Origin: Ehretia macrophylla
Lineage: Eukaryota; Streptophyta; Magnoliopsida; Boraginales; Ehretiaceae
Direction: 5' to 3'
Assembly: GCA_037974665.1 (NCBI GenBank)
Contig: CM075764.1
Span: forward strand, 120,156,325 to 120,220,324
Length of the DNA stretch: 64,000 bases
Part shown: one piece after another, positions 11,525-24,176 of the stretch
How the letters are laid out: each line of letters opens with the position of its first letter
Numbering within the stretch: position 1 is the stretch's first letter
Notes under the pieces: generated by a model
Told to the model about the DNA's origin: nothing
Seen by the model: only the letters and a program-made list of their open reading frames with translations
Databases searched by the model: none
Translations under genes and position numbers: made by a program

Positions 11525-11916
11525 CAGTGTGGACTAAAACACATGATTTAACATTTATATAAAAATTATTTTTTTTAAATGAGGGATAAATTAATTTTTC
11601 AAACTAAAAGTACTTTAAAAATTCACACATTCTTAACGAAAATGTGAGATAAGTGGGAACTGCAACCCCCACTCACTCCTTAGTAGATCTGCCCATGCCC
11701 GATATACGCGGAAACCTAAGACATTAGATGATCACTTAATCATAGCACAAATTTATACTCAAATGAGGCGAGAAGAAAACAAAAATTCTGACCCTTTCAT
11801 TTTCATAAAACATAGAAGGATCAGCACTAGCAGACCATGTTTATCTACTCATCTACGAAGTGTACAAGTTGATGTTACCAAGGAAAATGCAGGCATTTTA
11901 TGTTACTTCCCATGCT
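11525..11916. other. CAMTA 3' flank and 3'UTR
   Basis: AT-rich sequence followed by the probable 3'UTR of the CAMTA gene immediately below its stop codon at 11917. No other feature is supported. Confidence 0.5.
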
Positions 11917-14900
11917 TCATCCCATGTCCAGATCAGGATTCTGAAGAACTTCATATTCAGCCTGCAGAAAAGCAAGAACAAGTTTGTTACGTTTCAATAA
12001 AAACGTTTTTTTCCAATGAAAGGCGATATGGTTTCCTCACCAAAGCTTTATTATGTGCTAGCTTCATCCTCCTGTATTCTTCTTGTGCTCGCTTTGAACG
12101 AAACATTGCCTGGACCTTTACGACAGATCTCTCAACACGCTCCTCGGCTTGTTTCCGGCTGTCTTGGAAGAAATCCTCCTCTGCATCACTGTCTTGCTTC
12201 TGGTCTTTGATAACTTCATCAGAATGAACTTGAAGACCACGGAAGCCTTTTCTCTTCAAGCGCCAACGCAGGATCGCCTTTTCAAGCACTCCAATTGACC
12301 AAACAATCTTCCCGTAATGTTTCCGGACTTGGAAGCCTCGGAAAGCAGCCTGCAGAAAAATTTACAAAGTTTAATCATACTTGGATAAATTTCGAACTCC
12401 GAGAATTTAATGTTAAGCACAAGTTCTAGCAACACTCTCTATCAACCTATGTTAGTTGTGGTAATGATTAAATACCCAAACTGATGCAAATTTTCGAGGA
12501 ATGAAAAACTTTCTACAATAGGAAAGAATTCTTCTCAGGCTTTACACCATTGCTTGCTCGTATTCCAAGAGTTCAGAATATCTGGCTAATATAATAAATG
12601 GTTTTAAGTTTGAGTTGATACCATGATCACCATAAAATACTGTCAACCAACTATTATTACGGCCTCAGCTGACGATTACGAGGCCAAGGTTGAGATGTGT
12701 TAATGTGACTTTAGGAACTTGTCAAACGAATGAAGCAAGGAAAGAGCAGAAAGGAGAGACTACTTGAATTTTAATGGCTTGATGACGGAAGTTGAGAAAT
12801 TGTCTTCGCGTCTTCCAAGTACGGAACCTATACTGGATGCATGCAGCAGCAGACATCATTTTTCGCGTCTCATAGCTACGAAACGCATGCTGAATCTTCA
12901 TTGCAGCAATTATATTACGTGCTTCACCCTCAGGATTGGATGCTTGCACTGCCTTTGTCCGCAACTTGAGAGAATGCTCCCTAAACGCAGCATGTATACG
13001 TGCAGCAGCATCAGCAGCAGTCCGATAAGCTGCCAGACTATCTTTCAGATACAACTCCTCTTCACTGAAGTTCCCAGGAGGTGCTGAATGATTTGTTGTA
13101 GTCTGCATTGTACCACCGGCATTTCCAGCTAATTTCATATCCTTAAAATGTTCAACCAAGGCCTTTTCTGCAAGATAAGCTGCCAAACCTTCATAACCAT
13201 TTTTAGATGCAAGGTCAGCAGCAGTGGAGCCACCATGGTTTTCCGAAGTAGGATCTGTAACCAAATAGGATTTGGCTCCAGCAGACAGAAGCGTAGCAAC
13301 CATTTTCTCTCTGAAATTTTTGAGATGAATTATGAGCAACAAATATACGGAAAACCCAGTTACCTAAATCCAATAGCTACAATTTTCATTTTTCATACAA
13401 AGTTAAATTCAAAAAAGGCTGTCCCCCAAATAGCTACAGGGAATCTCTACTAGGGTATTCTGATTTCTCTGTTTATAGGCCTCGAAGAAATTGCTACAGG
13501 GAATCTCTACTAGGCCATTCTGATTTCTCTGTTTATAGGCCTCGAAGAAATTGCTACAGGGAATCTCTAATAGGCCATTCTGATTTCTCTGTTTAATAAC
13601 CCAAAGTCAGATACATGTCTTGTTACACAAACCAGCACAGAATGCAAGGAAAGAAAAGACGAAATAACTAATTTACAGAATTTCAAGAATGATATTGAAA
13701 CCAACCTATCATATTGCACCATAAGCCTTGTGCAATTCAACATGGAGAAGAAAGTAACTTTACCTTCCATAATATGCAGCCCAATGTAGAGCCGTCCATC
13801 CAAATTTGTCCCGGTAATCCAATGATAGGCCAGACCATGCAAATGGATATACAGCCCATGTGTAACCTAGGATAGCACACAAATGAATCGCTCCTTGTCC
13901 TTGGTCATCACGCTCAGATATCTCACAACCTTCTAATACTCTCTCCAATAGCCACTCCCGCAGTCTATGCAGCAAAGTCAACTCAAACAAGCTATCTTTT
14001 GCTTGTGGAAAAGAGAGTTTACTGCCTTCAACTGATTTTAATAAGTAGACCCAATTATCTGAGATGTGAAAGGATTTGCGAGCAAATTTTTTGGCTTTCT
14101 TTAGGGTGCTTGGCGTTACATGATTAGATATAAGATTAAGGGTCTTAGATGTAGAGAAAAGCAGGCGGGCAAGCCTCATCTGCACTTGAAATTCTTCCAA
14201 ATTACATTTATCTTCTGAAGAAACCATGTGGTTGTGCACAGGAGCACGAAACTCAAAAGTGACCAGTTGGCTAATTGGTTTATGGCCATCAGAACTCATA
14301 TACAAGTTTACCAATCCAGGAGCTTGGGGTGAAATTATACAACGAAATACTCCGGATTGGACGACTTCTACAGGGACACGATCACTTCCACAGACACAGA
14401 ATAAATTGGACTTTGCCGCATGTGGTTGTCCTCCATGGAAAAACCCGACCACTAAAATCTGCAATAGCAACTAAATATTAGAAAGCAACAGATCATAGTT
14501 GTCTGTTCATTACATGGAGAAACTGGTAGATTGTCCATTCAATGATAATAGGACTTAATTAACCTCCATTTGGTTAGGATTACTTGAGCTGATTACCTAA
14601 ATTATATATCATGTTTGGTTCACTACAGATCATTCACTGTTGGAAAGAAATTTCACTAATACGTCATCAACAATGCTTCTTCTCTTTTAACAAATTTTCT
14701 CCGTCCATTTCTTTGTTTTAGCCATGTAAAAGTAGATTGTTAAAATACGGGTGAAACATCTTCCTTTATACTATCTAAAAAACATCCAATAAATCAAAAT
14801 ACAGATTACGTCCTTCTCGTATTATGTTTCAACAGAAGAAAGCATCAAATAGTAAGGCAGGCGGTCAGAAAGAGATGAACCTTTGTTTTTTCAGTCGAGG

Positions 14901-17900
14901 GAGCCCATGAAGGTGATACATCTGTTATACTGAAGATCTCTCCCAGGTCAGGATTATGGTGCAAAGGCGGAGATGTGAAAGGCTCGTGACCAATTGAAAT
15001 TGAAGATTCCAGAACAGAATCATCCACAGATCCTGGAGATTCAGCTATGACAGCATTCATCCATCTTCCAAAACTATCCTGCGTTTGTAGGACCTCCTGT
15101 GCCAGATTATTTAGAGCATCACCTGTACCAGCCATCATCGGTCCAGATTGCTGTAGATCTGAAACCATTTGATCTCCACTTGTTTGAAAGCATAAATCAT
15201 CTGGAATATTGAAATCATTGGATTTACTTGCAGTAACTTCACCAGGAACTTTTCCCAAAGAACTTTGTGCGGGTAATCTGTTAGCTGAAACAGAGTTTCC
15301 CTACAAAAAGAACTGTTGTTAACAATAGTGTCCAATCAGCAATTTGCAATTTTTAAGTGATCGAGAGCATAGATCAGAAATATGAATTTAGCACTGAGAT
15401 GAGAATTCAAATGAATTTAGTTATTCCCAAAAGGTCTTGAAACCATTTTCTAAAAAAATCTTGAATCTGGAATACGACATAACATAAACTTTTAGACTGT
15501 GAGCAATCAAAGTAAGTAATCTAAAAATCCGATCAAATTAAGGTGGCATGATTCAGGCTTTATTGTACAACTCAAACACAGAAATGTCAGGTTCACTTAC
15601 ATCCATGAATTTCAAGATGGAAAAGACAGGAGAAATTGCTCAAACAAACCAAAACCATTCATTTTCCTCTACAGAACCAAACCTCCTGCCCAAAACTACA
15701 AAGAGGTTGGAGTTGGTTTATGTTTGAGTGTATTTTGGACTTAATTTATGTTCCAGTATATTTTCAGATATCCTAACCTACCTCCATGAAGCACCTGTCC
15801 CCAGTGATGTCCTTTTATAGAAAGAATTAAAGGAGGCTAAAAGCATGAATATCAACGATGCAACAAATATTCTCTGTCTCTTTCCCTTAGTACTGTGACT
15901 GGTGGTAAGCTAAAATACATTCACTTTCATACAGAGACAGCTTTCAATTGGAACGATTAACAGTGCAAAAGGCTGGACGATTATTTCCTTGTCATATTAA
16001 TTTATCTTCCAACTAGCAGTTTTAAGATGGCTAATTTGATGGCTTATTCATCATATTACTGACAGACACGATAAGTGAACTATAACAAAAATCAGATACA
16101 TTAATTATCACATACACAACCCACAACACGGCTAGTTTGTTGGCTATTGTGTCATATTACTGACAGATAAAATAAGTCAACCATAAAAAATACCGGAAAT
16201 ATAAATTATCATATACATAACTCATGAAACTAATCAGTTGAAAAGGACCTAAACCAATCCATGTTAATATTGCAAGAGGAAAAGAAGAACACGCTGTATT
16301 TATAAGATGAAATAGAATCAGAGAAATTATAGTTCTTTCTAGCCTTCCATAAGAAAAAGAGCATGCTGAATTTACAAGATGAAATAGAATAAAAGAAATT
16401 ATAGTTCTTTCTAGCCTTCCATTAACATGCTGCACTTACACTGATTCTGTAACCATTCGTGTCATATTGTTTCTCTTGCTGAAATGAAGCTTTTCCTGCC
16501 AACAGAAGCCGCAGAGGAACTAAGAAATCAGTTATTAATAAAACCTCCAAGCGCTATGCAAAAACATTAAATTGATTACCTTCTTGAGGTCTTCGCAGCT
16601 TGTTGGGATCATCAGGCACCACAAGGTCATCCCACTCTAGTGTGTTAAGTTCATGAAGTCTCATTTCATGACTTTTGATTGTCATACTTTCATGTGCTTC
16701 TGCTGAATTATGAAGAAAAAGAGATTTCAATACAGCATATGCAGGAAAAAAATACTGCAATTTTATATGACAGGCTCAACATCAAAAATGTAAATAGGAC
16801 ATTCATTTCCCATAAACTATGGATTTTCTATAACTTGATTTGAATTAAAAAAGAACACCATAGCATAGTTATGTTACCTAAATGTCCTCCCTGGCTAGTG
16901 AAATATGCTGGATCCACCCCTGAATCAGATTCTTCTGATAAAGGCCAAGTAGCAGATGGATCAGATAGACCTGAACTAGAATTGGAATACACAGGTGTAG
17001 CTGGGGAGCCCTGCAACTGTAGGATAGGTCAATCACAGTCTAAACTTTGGTTAACGCCACTAAATACTGAATCAGAGTCTTGTAGCATCATTTCTACTTT
17101 ACAAAGGGCCAGTATCTTGCAAACTCAAGAAGGATCATAAATCCATATGGTACATAATATTTATTCAAAAGTGATATCCAATATCATGAAACTTCAAAGA
17201 AAATGTTATATAAGTGAAAGGATTGTATGTATCCATAAAGAAATGGATCCGAATATAGTCCCTACAGAAATTCACAAGGGTTAAGAAACAGACCTCCTGA
17301 GTTTCACGATAGTGAACAAGGACTATGTGTTCCAGTGTCCTAGAACAGATAGCTCAAGTAATTAGTTTAATATTCAACAGTAAAGATTTCATTCGTGTGT
17401 AAGATGAAAAAGAATGACGCAATAAAATCAAGCTTGTTAACATGGATGGCAGGATTCCCGCACGAAGGTGAGCATTTACATACTTGTCAAGAAGCCAATA
17501 ACATCTACGAACAAAGGTTAAATTATCCTCTCCATGCGCATAGTATACGTGAATCCTTTCCTCATTGCCGACCTGGGCAAGGGTACAACACAAAATTTGT
17601 CACAACTTCCTAATAAAATTCTGGATGGAGGTCATGTAAATGCAAAACATGAAGAAAGGTAAATTTAGTAAACCAATCATTTGCAGCTTCAGAAATTAGT
17701 GTCAGAATATCCCTTAGTCATTAAGGGTACACATGGATAGATTCTACAAGGATTTGAGAGTTTTATAGGATTTAGGGAGTAAAAGAGGACTACTCCCATG
17801 TTCACCCGGTCTTACTGATTCAAAAAGAAGTGCAAATTCCCTTGATAAGAAGAAGTAACATTAAGTCTTTAACATAAACAAGCTACAGAAAACTGTCTTT

Positions 17901-18036
17901 AAATAAGGATAGACTCGAGATAGTGATATATTCACAAGTTTTTCCTCCCGAACCTGCACCCTCCCACCCACAAACCAAAATATCCTATTTTACCTTGCTT
18001 TTCTATAAAAAGGACAATAACTCATAAACCTAAAGC

Positions 18037-18074
<38 letters not shown>

Positions 18075-20475
18075 GCACACACACACACAGACACTTTCCC
18101 CAAATCTGCCACAATCACTTCGTAACAGAATAATGCAAAGGAAAAAAGAAAGGGTATTCGAGTATTATTCATGTCAGGTAACATATAGAGGTAGCATTAG
18201 TTTGTGCCCGACAATAAAGACCTGTACCCTAGACAAGAGTGTAATTGGTGTAAAGTCTAAGTAACCTCTGAGAATCTTCTGGACCTAGCCACTAAATAGT
18301 CCTTTTAGGGAATTACATTGGTCAAACTAAGAAACGACTGCACATTGAGGGATACAGTATCCCACAAACTAGTACTAGTCATACAATAAGGAGCAATGCC
18401 GAATTAACATACTCATGAATTGCTAAACCTCACTTTCAAGTGCTCATGAGCTTCTTTAACAGTTTTCCCATCCTTCTTCTTCTTCCAGTTATGGCCATCT
18501 TTCCGAAAATTCCGGAGCTTCTTACGATCGAACAAGACAATAGTGCCACCTATTGTATGGCAATAAAATCAAAATTAGAAAGAGTTATACTTTCTTCCAT
18601 ATTTCTCTTATTTCATCCTCATGCATGTGGTAATTTTTTGAAGTCTTAGAATATATATTATATCACAAATAATACACTGCAGTATAATAGTCATCAGCAT
18701 TTTTCCATTCTACAGTTTTATTACTTTTTGGCAAGTTAACTGGCTTGACGTTGACACTGAAATACTTGTAGTTACAGAGTATTGCATGAATCTCATTTGG
18801 TCTGAGCCATCTGGACTTGGCTTCCTCCATTATGGTATGAATATCCAAATCTGTCCATATAGCGAGAGAGAAACAGTCATCATCAACACGAGAAGCTTTT
18901 TTTTTATTGTTATCGGTAATGAATGCGTGAGACAACAAAAGAAAAATCATAACCAACCTGCACGCTGAACAGTTCTACAAAATTGTACTAATCATAACTA
19001 AAGGTCATGCATGGTGCACAAATATGGCAATAGAGGGTTACTTAATACAGCTTTTGGCATTTGCAAGCTGCTGTAAGCTCAAAATTATTCAAATTGCATA
19101 ACTGTTTGCTAGTTACAACCTCCTCCAAGTTTTTTTCAAAAATAACAACCCCAACTAGCAATCCTCTAGTTCCTTTTTTTCCTTTTCAATTCTTTCTTTT
19201 TTATCAGGATAAATAGGAGCAATCTTATAGTACATATAATTATATGCAGATCATTGAGCTCATAAAGCCATGATATCTTAAACGTGAGTACACCACATCA
19301 ACTACCAATTTGCAGACCCAATGCGATCACTGCCTTGGCATCACATTCAATTTCTTGCTATGTAAGCATTACAATCAATTATTATAACAAAGACCATAAA
19401 ATTAAAAAGTAAAGGTATATAAAAGAAAACCAAAGCAGATAATACCTCATGGTGTGACATAGACCAAAATCCTGATATCATCAATCATTAGCTAGTTACA
19501 TTTCCTATTATCCCTTCTAAACTTCAACCCGAGCTACTATATATTCCTAAAGATTCTCATTTCTTAAACCCAGTAAACTGAAAATTTCTCCCAAATTTAA
19601 ACATGATATTCAATAGAGGGCAATCCGGTGCACAAAGCTCAACTATGTGCAGGGCATGGGGAAGTGTAGGACCCAATTTGAGGCTATCTACAGAACCTTG
19701 CCTAATATTCAATAAGGAAAAAACAAAAGTGCACACACAACTACACTAAAATAACCACATTAACCATAAAAAGTCCAAAAATAACAAAACTAGAAAACCA
19801 AAGTAGCATTGAAACTCAATTATTAGTACAAAAAGAAAAAGAAATGTAATATTTTTAGAAGTACACAATTCAACATATTATTATTGACCACTTATAAAAA
19901 TTCACATTGACACAACCAAACAAGAGAACCTCATATGTATGAATATATATACACACACACAAATACACAAATACACACTACAATAGTGGCATTGAAAATC
20001 AATTTTTGTAAAAGAAAAAACAACATTTCTAGTAGCACAATAACAATTCCACATATTATTGAGTATTAATAAAAATTAAAACTAACAAAACTAAACAAGA
20101 GAACTTCATATATACGTATATATAAATACATATACACTAGCATAGTAGCATTAAAACTCAATTACAAATGGATAGCGTGCATGAAGCTCCGGCTATGTGT
20201 AGAGCTCGGGGAAGGATCGGAGCACTTTGAGGTCTATCGTAGCCGGCCATAGCTTACACTATGCAATATGTTATTTTCACAACTAAACTCCATTATTAAT
20301 ATAAAATATAAAAACAACAGTTCAGAAGCACATTATCAATTCAACGTATCACTGACTACTTATTAAAATTAACATTAACAAAATTTCACATATACATACA
20401 TCCATACATACATATATAGAGAGAGAGAGAAACACACACATACACATGACACACACACATAGAGAGAGAGAGACA

Positions 20476-20512
<37 letters not shown>

Positions 20513-20590
20513 ATAATGTATAATACCTTCCATGGTGCCGAAACCATGAATTTCTGAACCGACGAGCTGACCTGGTACTGTAGTCTCCAT
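11917..20590 (-). CDS. CAMTA5/6-type calmodulin-binding transcription activator
   Basis: CAMTA factors bind CGCG-type promoter motifs and respond to calcium through calmodulin, linking cold, wounding and immunity to transcription in the nucleus. Thirteen coding exons (minus): 20590-20527, 18850-18725, 18549-18434, 17572-17484, 17339-17294, 17010-16878, 16702-16580, 16495-16440, 15300-14881, 14458-13764, 13310-12764, 12349-12041 and 11961-11917. They sum to 2769 nt, 922 aa plus stop, matching Arabidopsis CAMTA5 in size. Domains in order: CG-1 DNA-binding domain (about residues 22-145; EEAKSRWLRPNEIHAIL, FRKDGHNWKKKKDGKTVKEA), TIG-like fold from about 392, ankyrin repeats about 575-690 (GWTALHWAAYYGR), then IQ motifs about 715-850 (AAMKIQHAFRSYETRK, AIKIQAAFRGFQVRK) including the CaM-binding WSIGVLEKAILRWRLKRKG. 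All splice sites are GT-AG, there are no internal stops and all phases match. The CAMTA5/6 assignment rests on the CG-1 variant and the IQ region. Confidence 0.95.
13432..13597. repeat. 60-bp tandem repeat in a CAMTA intron
   Basis: A unit beginning GCTACAGGGAATCTCTA recurs with an exact 60-bp period at about 13433, 13493 and 13553. The third copy is truncated after CTCTGTTTA. Copies differ at only a few bases. The array lies in the intron between the exons ending at 13764 and starting at 13310. Confidence 0.85.
18041..18092. repeat. (CT)n(AC)n microsatellite
   Basis: Roughly 15 CT units followed by CACACG and about 8 AC units, inside a CAMTA intron. Confidence 0.9.
19618..19702 (-). mobile_element. 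degenerate Au-type SINE 3' fragment
   Basis: The stretch GGCAATCCGGTGCACAAAGC ... GGGGAAGTGTAGGACC ... GAACCTTGCC matches my recollection of the reverse complement of the 3' body of the widespread tRNA-derived Au SINE. That family reads CCGGTGCACGAAGCTCC, then GGGGAAGGGCCGGACC. The tRNA-like head is missing. It lies in CAMTA intron 1. Confidence 0.55.
19803..20400. repeat. tandem repeats of about 160-185 bp in CAMTA intron 1
   Basis: Blocks starting GTAGCATTGAAACTCAATT recur at 19803, about 19986 (GTGGCATTGAAAATCAATT) and about 20145 (GTAGCATTAAAACTCAATT). Each of the first two continues through CAACAT/CACATATTATT, AAAATT and AACAAGAGAAC.TCATAT. The third is interrupted by a SINE-like fragment at 20171-20265. 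Related sequence then resumes at about 20277-20400. Copies are well diverged. Confidence 0.6.
20171..20265 (-). mobile_element. second Au-type SINE fragment
   Basis: GTGCATGAAGCTCCGGCTATG, GAGCTCGGGGAAGGATCGGAGCAC and GGTCTATCGTAGCCGG... follow the same Au SINE segment as the fragment at 19618, in the same orientation. The two fragments are about 550 bp apart. (Individual matched stretches are shown in pieces; the region diverges toward both ends.). Confidence 0.6.
20417..20508. repeat. (GA)n/(CA)n/(GT)n microsatellite near CAMTA exon 1
   Basis: AGAGAG, CACACA and GTGTGT runs lie in sequence, ending 19 bp from the donor of CAMTA exon 1. The long GT run opposite earlier CA runs could form a hairpin in the pre-mRNA close to the splice site. 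Confidence 0.85.
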
Positions 20591-20930
20591 TGCATAAACT
20601 CAACGGATCACGTCAAGCATTAAAATTCTTCAATCTAACACCAAAAAAATAAAAATAAACATTTAATTAAATCAAGTAAATATATGCCTATAGACATATC
20701 TATTATAATACATATCCATGTGTATATGTGTGAGTATATATATACATATATTTATGTATATATCTTACGATTGAGATGAAGAAACCAAAATGTTCGGTGC
20801 GGTCTAAGCTTTGTTGGTGCCAATCGAAGAGAGAGAACGCTGAAGAACGTTTCTATTTTTCGAGGTGGTGGTGGTGGCGTTCCTTTCTTTTTTTATTCAC
20901 GGGAGGGCCTAACCCGTGTATTGGATCGTT
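20591..20930 (-). promoter_or_regulatory. CAMTA 5'UTR and proximal upstream region
   Basis: Upstream of the CAMTA ATG lie AT-rich sequence, TA/TG repeats (20690-20770) and then a more GC-balanced block (20770-20890). That block is typical of a plant leader, with CT-rich character on the minus strand. A 5'UTR intron is possible. No TATA box was confidently assigned. Confidence 0.4.
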
Positions 20931-20977
20931 ATTACTTTCTTATATATTTGTTTTTTTTGATAAATAGCATATTCGAC

Positions 20978-21450
20978 TCTTGTAATTTACTATAAATATA
21001 AGTTGAGTCCCTATAAATTTATAATTGACTTATAATCCCTGTACTTTTGAAAATTGAAACACAGGTGCCCATTTAATCCAAGTCTGTTTAAAATTTTAAC
21101 GGTAGCATCAAAATGATACACATATCCCTAATTGTAATGTCAGCATATCAAATATCTTTAAAAATAAAGAAGACATTGCGCACCATCATTAAAAATACAA
21201 GAGGCTATTGCGCACCAATTGAAAAAGCAGAAGGTGGTAATGCGCACCTCATACATATTGGTCAATCGTGTAAAAAATATAAACAATTGCTTTACTAGCG
21301 TGTGCATAATAAATTCTGTTAAAATAGACAGATTATTTAACGAAGAGAACACATGTGCTTCAATTTTCAAAAAACACAGGAGGTTATAAGCCAATTATAA
21401 AACTACAGGAACTCGACTTGCACTTATAGTAAACCACAAAAAGCCAAGAC
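20978..21450. mobile_element. fold-back element, about 470 bp
   Basis: Long terminal inverted repeats of about 90-100 bp. The left arm has TTTACTATAAATATAAGTTG, CAGGTG and TTGAAAATTGAAACACAGGTG-type sequence; the right arm reverse-complements to TTTACTATAAGTGCAAGTCG and TTGAAAATTGAAGCACATG. There is no ORF with transposase similarity. Possible T-rich target duplications flank it but are not convincing. Confidence 0.6.
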
Positions 21451-21486
21451 GTTATTTACCTTAGTTTTTTTGTCAAAAAAGTAATA

Positions 21487-21696
21487 TGTTAATATATTAT
21501 ATTAATACATGCGCAGATATAAATGTAAAATTAGTATTATGAAATAATTAATTTTAATATATAATTAACTTTCTTAACGTTTTGTTAAATGATTTTTTTA
21601 GGCAAGTAGAGTGAGTTAATATATTATACTAATACGTGCGCAGATATAAATGTGAAATTAATATTATGGAATAATTGATTTTAATATAATTAACTA
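21487..21696. repeat. direct repeat of about 84 bp, 129 bp apart
   Basis: GTTAATATATTATATTAATA at 21487 and GTTAATATATTATACTAATA at 21616 begin two copies that share GCGCAGATATAAATGT and TTTTAATAT.ATAATTAACT. The second copy has a few substitutions and a small deletion. The sequence between them is unique. Confidence 0.75.
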
Positions 21697-23296
21697 AATA
21701 ATTGTGTATAGTAAGACAAAAATTATAGGATCCCATTATGACCTTGAAAATATACGAAATTGTGTTTTCACCTTCAAAAATTAATTGTCACAAATTATTA
21801 TTTAAAAATATCAGAGAACTTATGTTTTCTATTTTTCATACTAATTACAAATAAGTACATCGGCCAATTTTAATAGCAGACAAATCTACAAATTATACAA
21901 CATAATAAATTAATGAGACGACATATAGGATCCTACTCTGATTTTGTTAGCCAATCTCCTAATTTATTAAGAACTAAAAATTACAAATAAAGCTGAGAGC
22001 GTTTTAATGTCGATCATAATATAGTTAATTCTCTTGTTATTAGTAGATATTTTAGTTTTAGCAAACTTGTGGAGGCACTCGATGTTTGTTTTTACAATGA
22101 ATTTTTTAAAGTCATAGTTGGGAAAAGTATGATTCTAATCTAATCTTTTAATGGCTATCTTAGCATTACTTACTGGCTTAGACTTGACGAATTTATGCCA
22201 TGTGCAAGTCCCTTAACTTATGTAGTTGAAAGCATTCTGAATATTAAATTAATGTAAAAATCTATTTATGCTTGTAATTATAGTTTAAAAAAATTTCGCA
22301 ACGATTTCAAAACTCAACAATTATATATACATATAATATGAATATCACACGTTAGGCCATAACAACCATATATACAATTTATTTGACTTGAACCCTTCCA
22401 GTTAAGCACTCAAATATCACAAAATAAATTAAGCTCCTTTACAATTTGCTTTGTGGCCAAATAGTTTGAGGCATCAAAACGATCAAAATGTTACTTATTG
22501 TAAGGGTATGATAATAATTGTCAATATTTTCAGGGACCAAAATAAAATTCATCTTTGTGAGATAAAAATTAGAAAGGACCAATCGTACCGGTGTCATCAT
22601 ATATTGGGCCAAAAAAGCCGACGTCCGAAATCAGTACATTCTTTTGACAAAAAAGAATCAGTAAATTCTGTATGGAAAGAGAAGTTATACATATGGTGCC
22701 GATTTCAACGACGAGATTTGCATATGGAAATTTTGGACGGTTGGATTTCAATAGCTGGGAAGCCGCCTTGGTCCCAATATGGTGGTGTCTTATGTGTCGT
22801 GTTAGTGCATCAGCAGTTGTCCATGGTGCCCCACCGGCCTTTTTTTGTCCTTTTTTTTCAACATAAATATACCACGAGAATCTTTAAATTAAATGAATAT
22901 GATATTTCATTATCTAACTTAACAGTTAAGTATAAATTAAAATTTAAAAATATAACAATTCGATCTAAGATATGTACTAATTTAATCAAAAATCTAATTC
23001 CCATGGTGCCAAGTGCCCCCACCTACCTTTGATATTTTCTTGTCTTTTTCTTTTATTATAAACATTTTATTATCATTGAATTTTTTTGAGTATGATGTGA
23101 GAAGATCCAAGCTCTTTGTGTAATACCCTTTTGGAGGATATAAATGAAAACAAAATTAAGAGATCTGAATTACATTTCTGAAAATGAATTGCAATTCTTG
23201 TTTTTCTTTTTGGTTCTTTGATTCTCTTGTATAGTTTTTTTGCTTCTTAATTCTTTTTGTTTATTTTTCTTTTATTTAAGGCTTGTTGATTTGATC
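21697..23296. other. AT-rich intergenic region
   Basis: I see no supported gene. The longest open frame (22451-23032, 193 codons) has no recognisable domain and lies in sequence resembling diverged repeats. The motif ATGGTGCC recurs three times (about 22694, 22824 and 23003) without a clear larger unit. Confidence 0.5.
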
Positions 23297-24106
23297 TAAG
23301 AATGGCAACGGGTCAAATGCCCGTTAAAATTTATAAAATCAAATTCAAACTCGTTTAAATTATATTTTACCAAACCCGTCGAGTTTAAATTTTGTTTATC
23401 AAACTCGTTAAATATTTAAAAACCCACGAGTACTCAATTTGACCCGTTAATAAATAGAAAATATAATTTATTTATTTTATAAAAAAAATGTAAAAGGTTT
23501 TTAAAATAAATAAAAAGAAGTACTAAAATAATGACAAATCGCAATGAATTATAAAAAATAAATTAAATTTATTGTCTATAAACAAACTTAAACTAAATAG
23601 AAACATTCAACAAAATATTTATAGTGAGAAGTTATCATTCTTCCATAATAATATAAAATAACCTGAAGAAAAAAAAATATAAAGTACTTGTCACAATTGT
23701 AAATTATCATTCACGTTTGAATTATTCAGCAACTGAGCGGTTATTTTAGTTGAATTAGATAAAATAATAGGTAAATTTAAACTATGAGGGTTAACAATTT
23801 ATAATAAGAGTTGGGGTATAGCCCACAACTATTAATCCTAGACAAATATTAAAAAATTATATTTTCTTAAATAATATATTATTTGTATATGTATGTAAAT
23901 ATATAAATATTTTTATTAATCTTATTTTTTACTAAATTACTAATCGGGTTCTCGAGTTCCGAATTTTTTAAAATTACTATTACCTGTCGGCAACCACTTG
24001 TAAAAACTAAACCACAATGGATACTCTATCAATTTCGTAAACGAGTTTATAATCGGGTCAGATGCCCATAAGATTCGAATTCAAACCTTACTCGTTGTCA
24101 TCCCTA
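23297..24106. mobile_element. hAT-like non-autonomous element, copy A (810 bp)
   Basis: The left end is TAAGAATGGCAACGGGT and the right end reverse-complements to TAGGGATGACAACGAGT, a terminal inverted repeat of about 17 bp. The flanks ATTTGATC (23289-23296) and GTTTGACC (24107-24114) match at 6 of 8 bases, as expected for an old 8-bp hAT target duplication. There is no transposase ORF. The internal sequence matches copy B (44716-45529) in reverse orientation. Confidence 0.75.
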
Positions 24107-24176
24107 GTTTGACCGAATTGTTTTTCACTATGTTGGTTAGGTTGTGTTTGTTATTTGATTTAATAAAATGGCAATC

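Noticed and set aside
11763..12227. 154-codon plus-strand ORF over the CAMTA 3' exons
   Set aside because: It is antisense to well-supported CAMTA exons and has no domain of its own.
20349..20603. Three overlapping ORFs with TH/HT repeats at CAMTA exon 1
   Set aside because: They are microsatellite translations; only the frame starting at 20590 gives the CAMTA N-terminus and splices in frame.
22451..23032. 193-codon ORF in the intergenic region
   Set aside because: No recognisable domain, low-complexity composition, no splice or promoter context, and it lies in repeat-like DNA.
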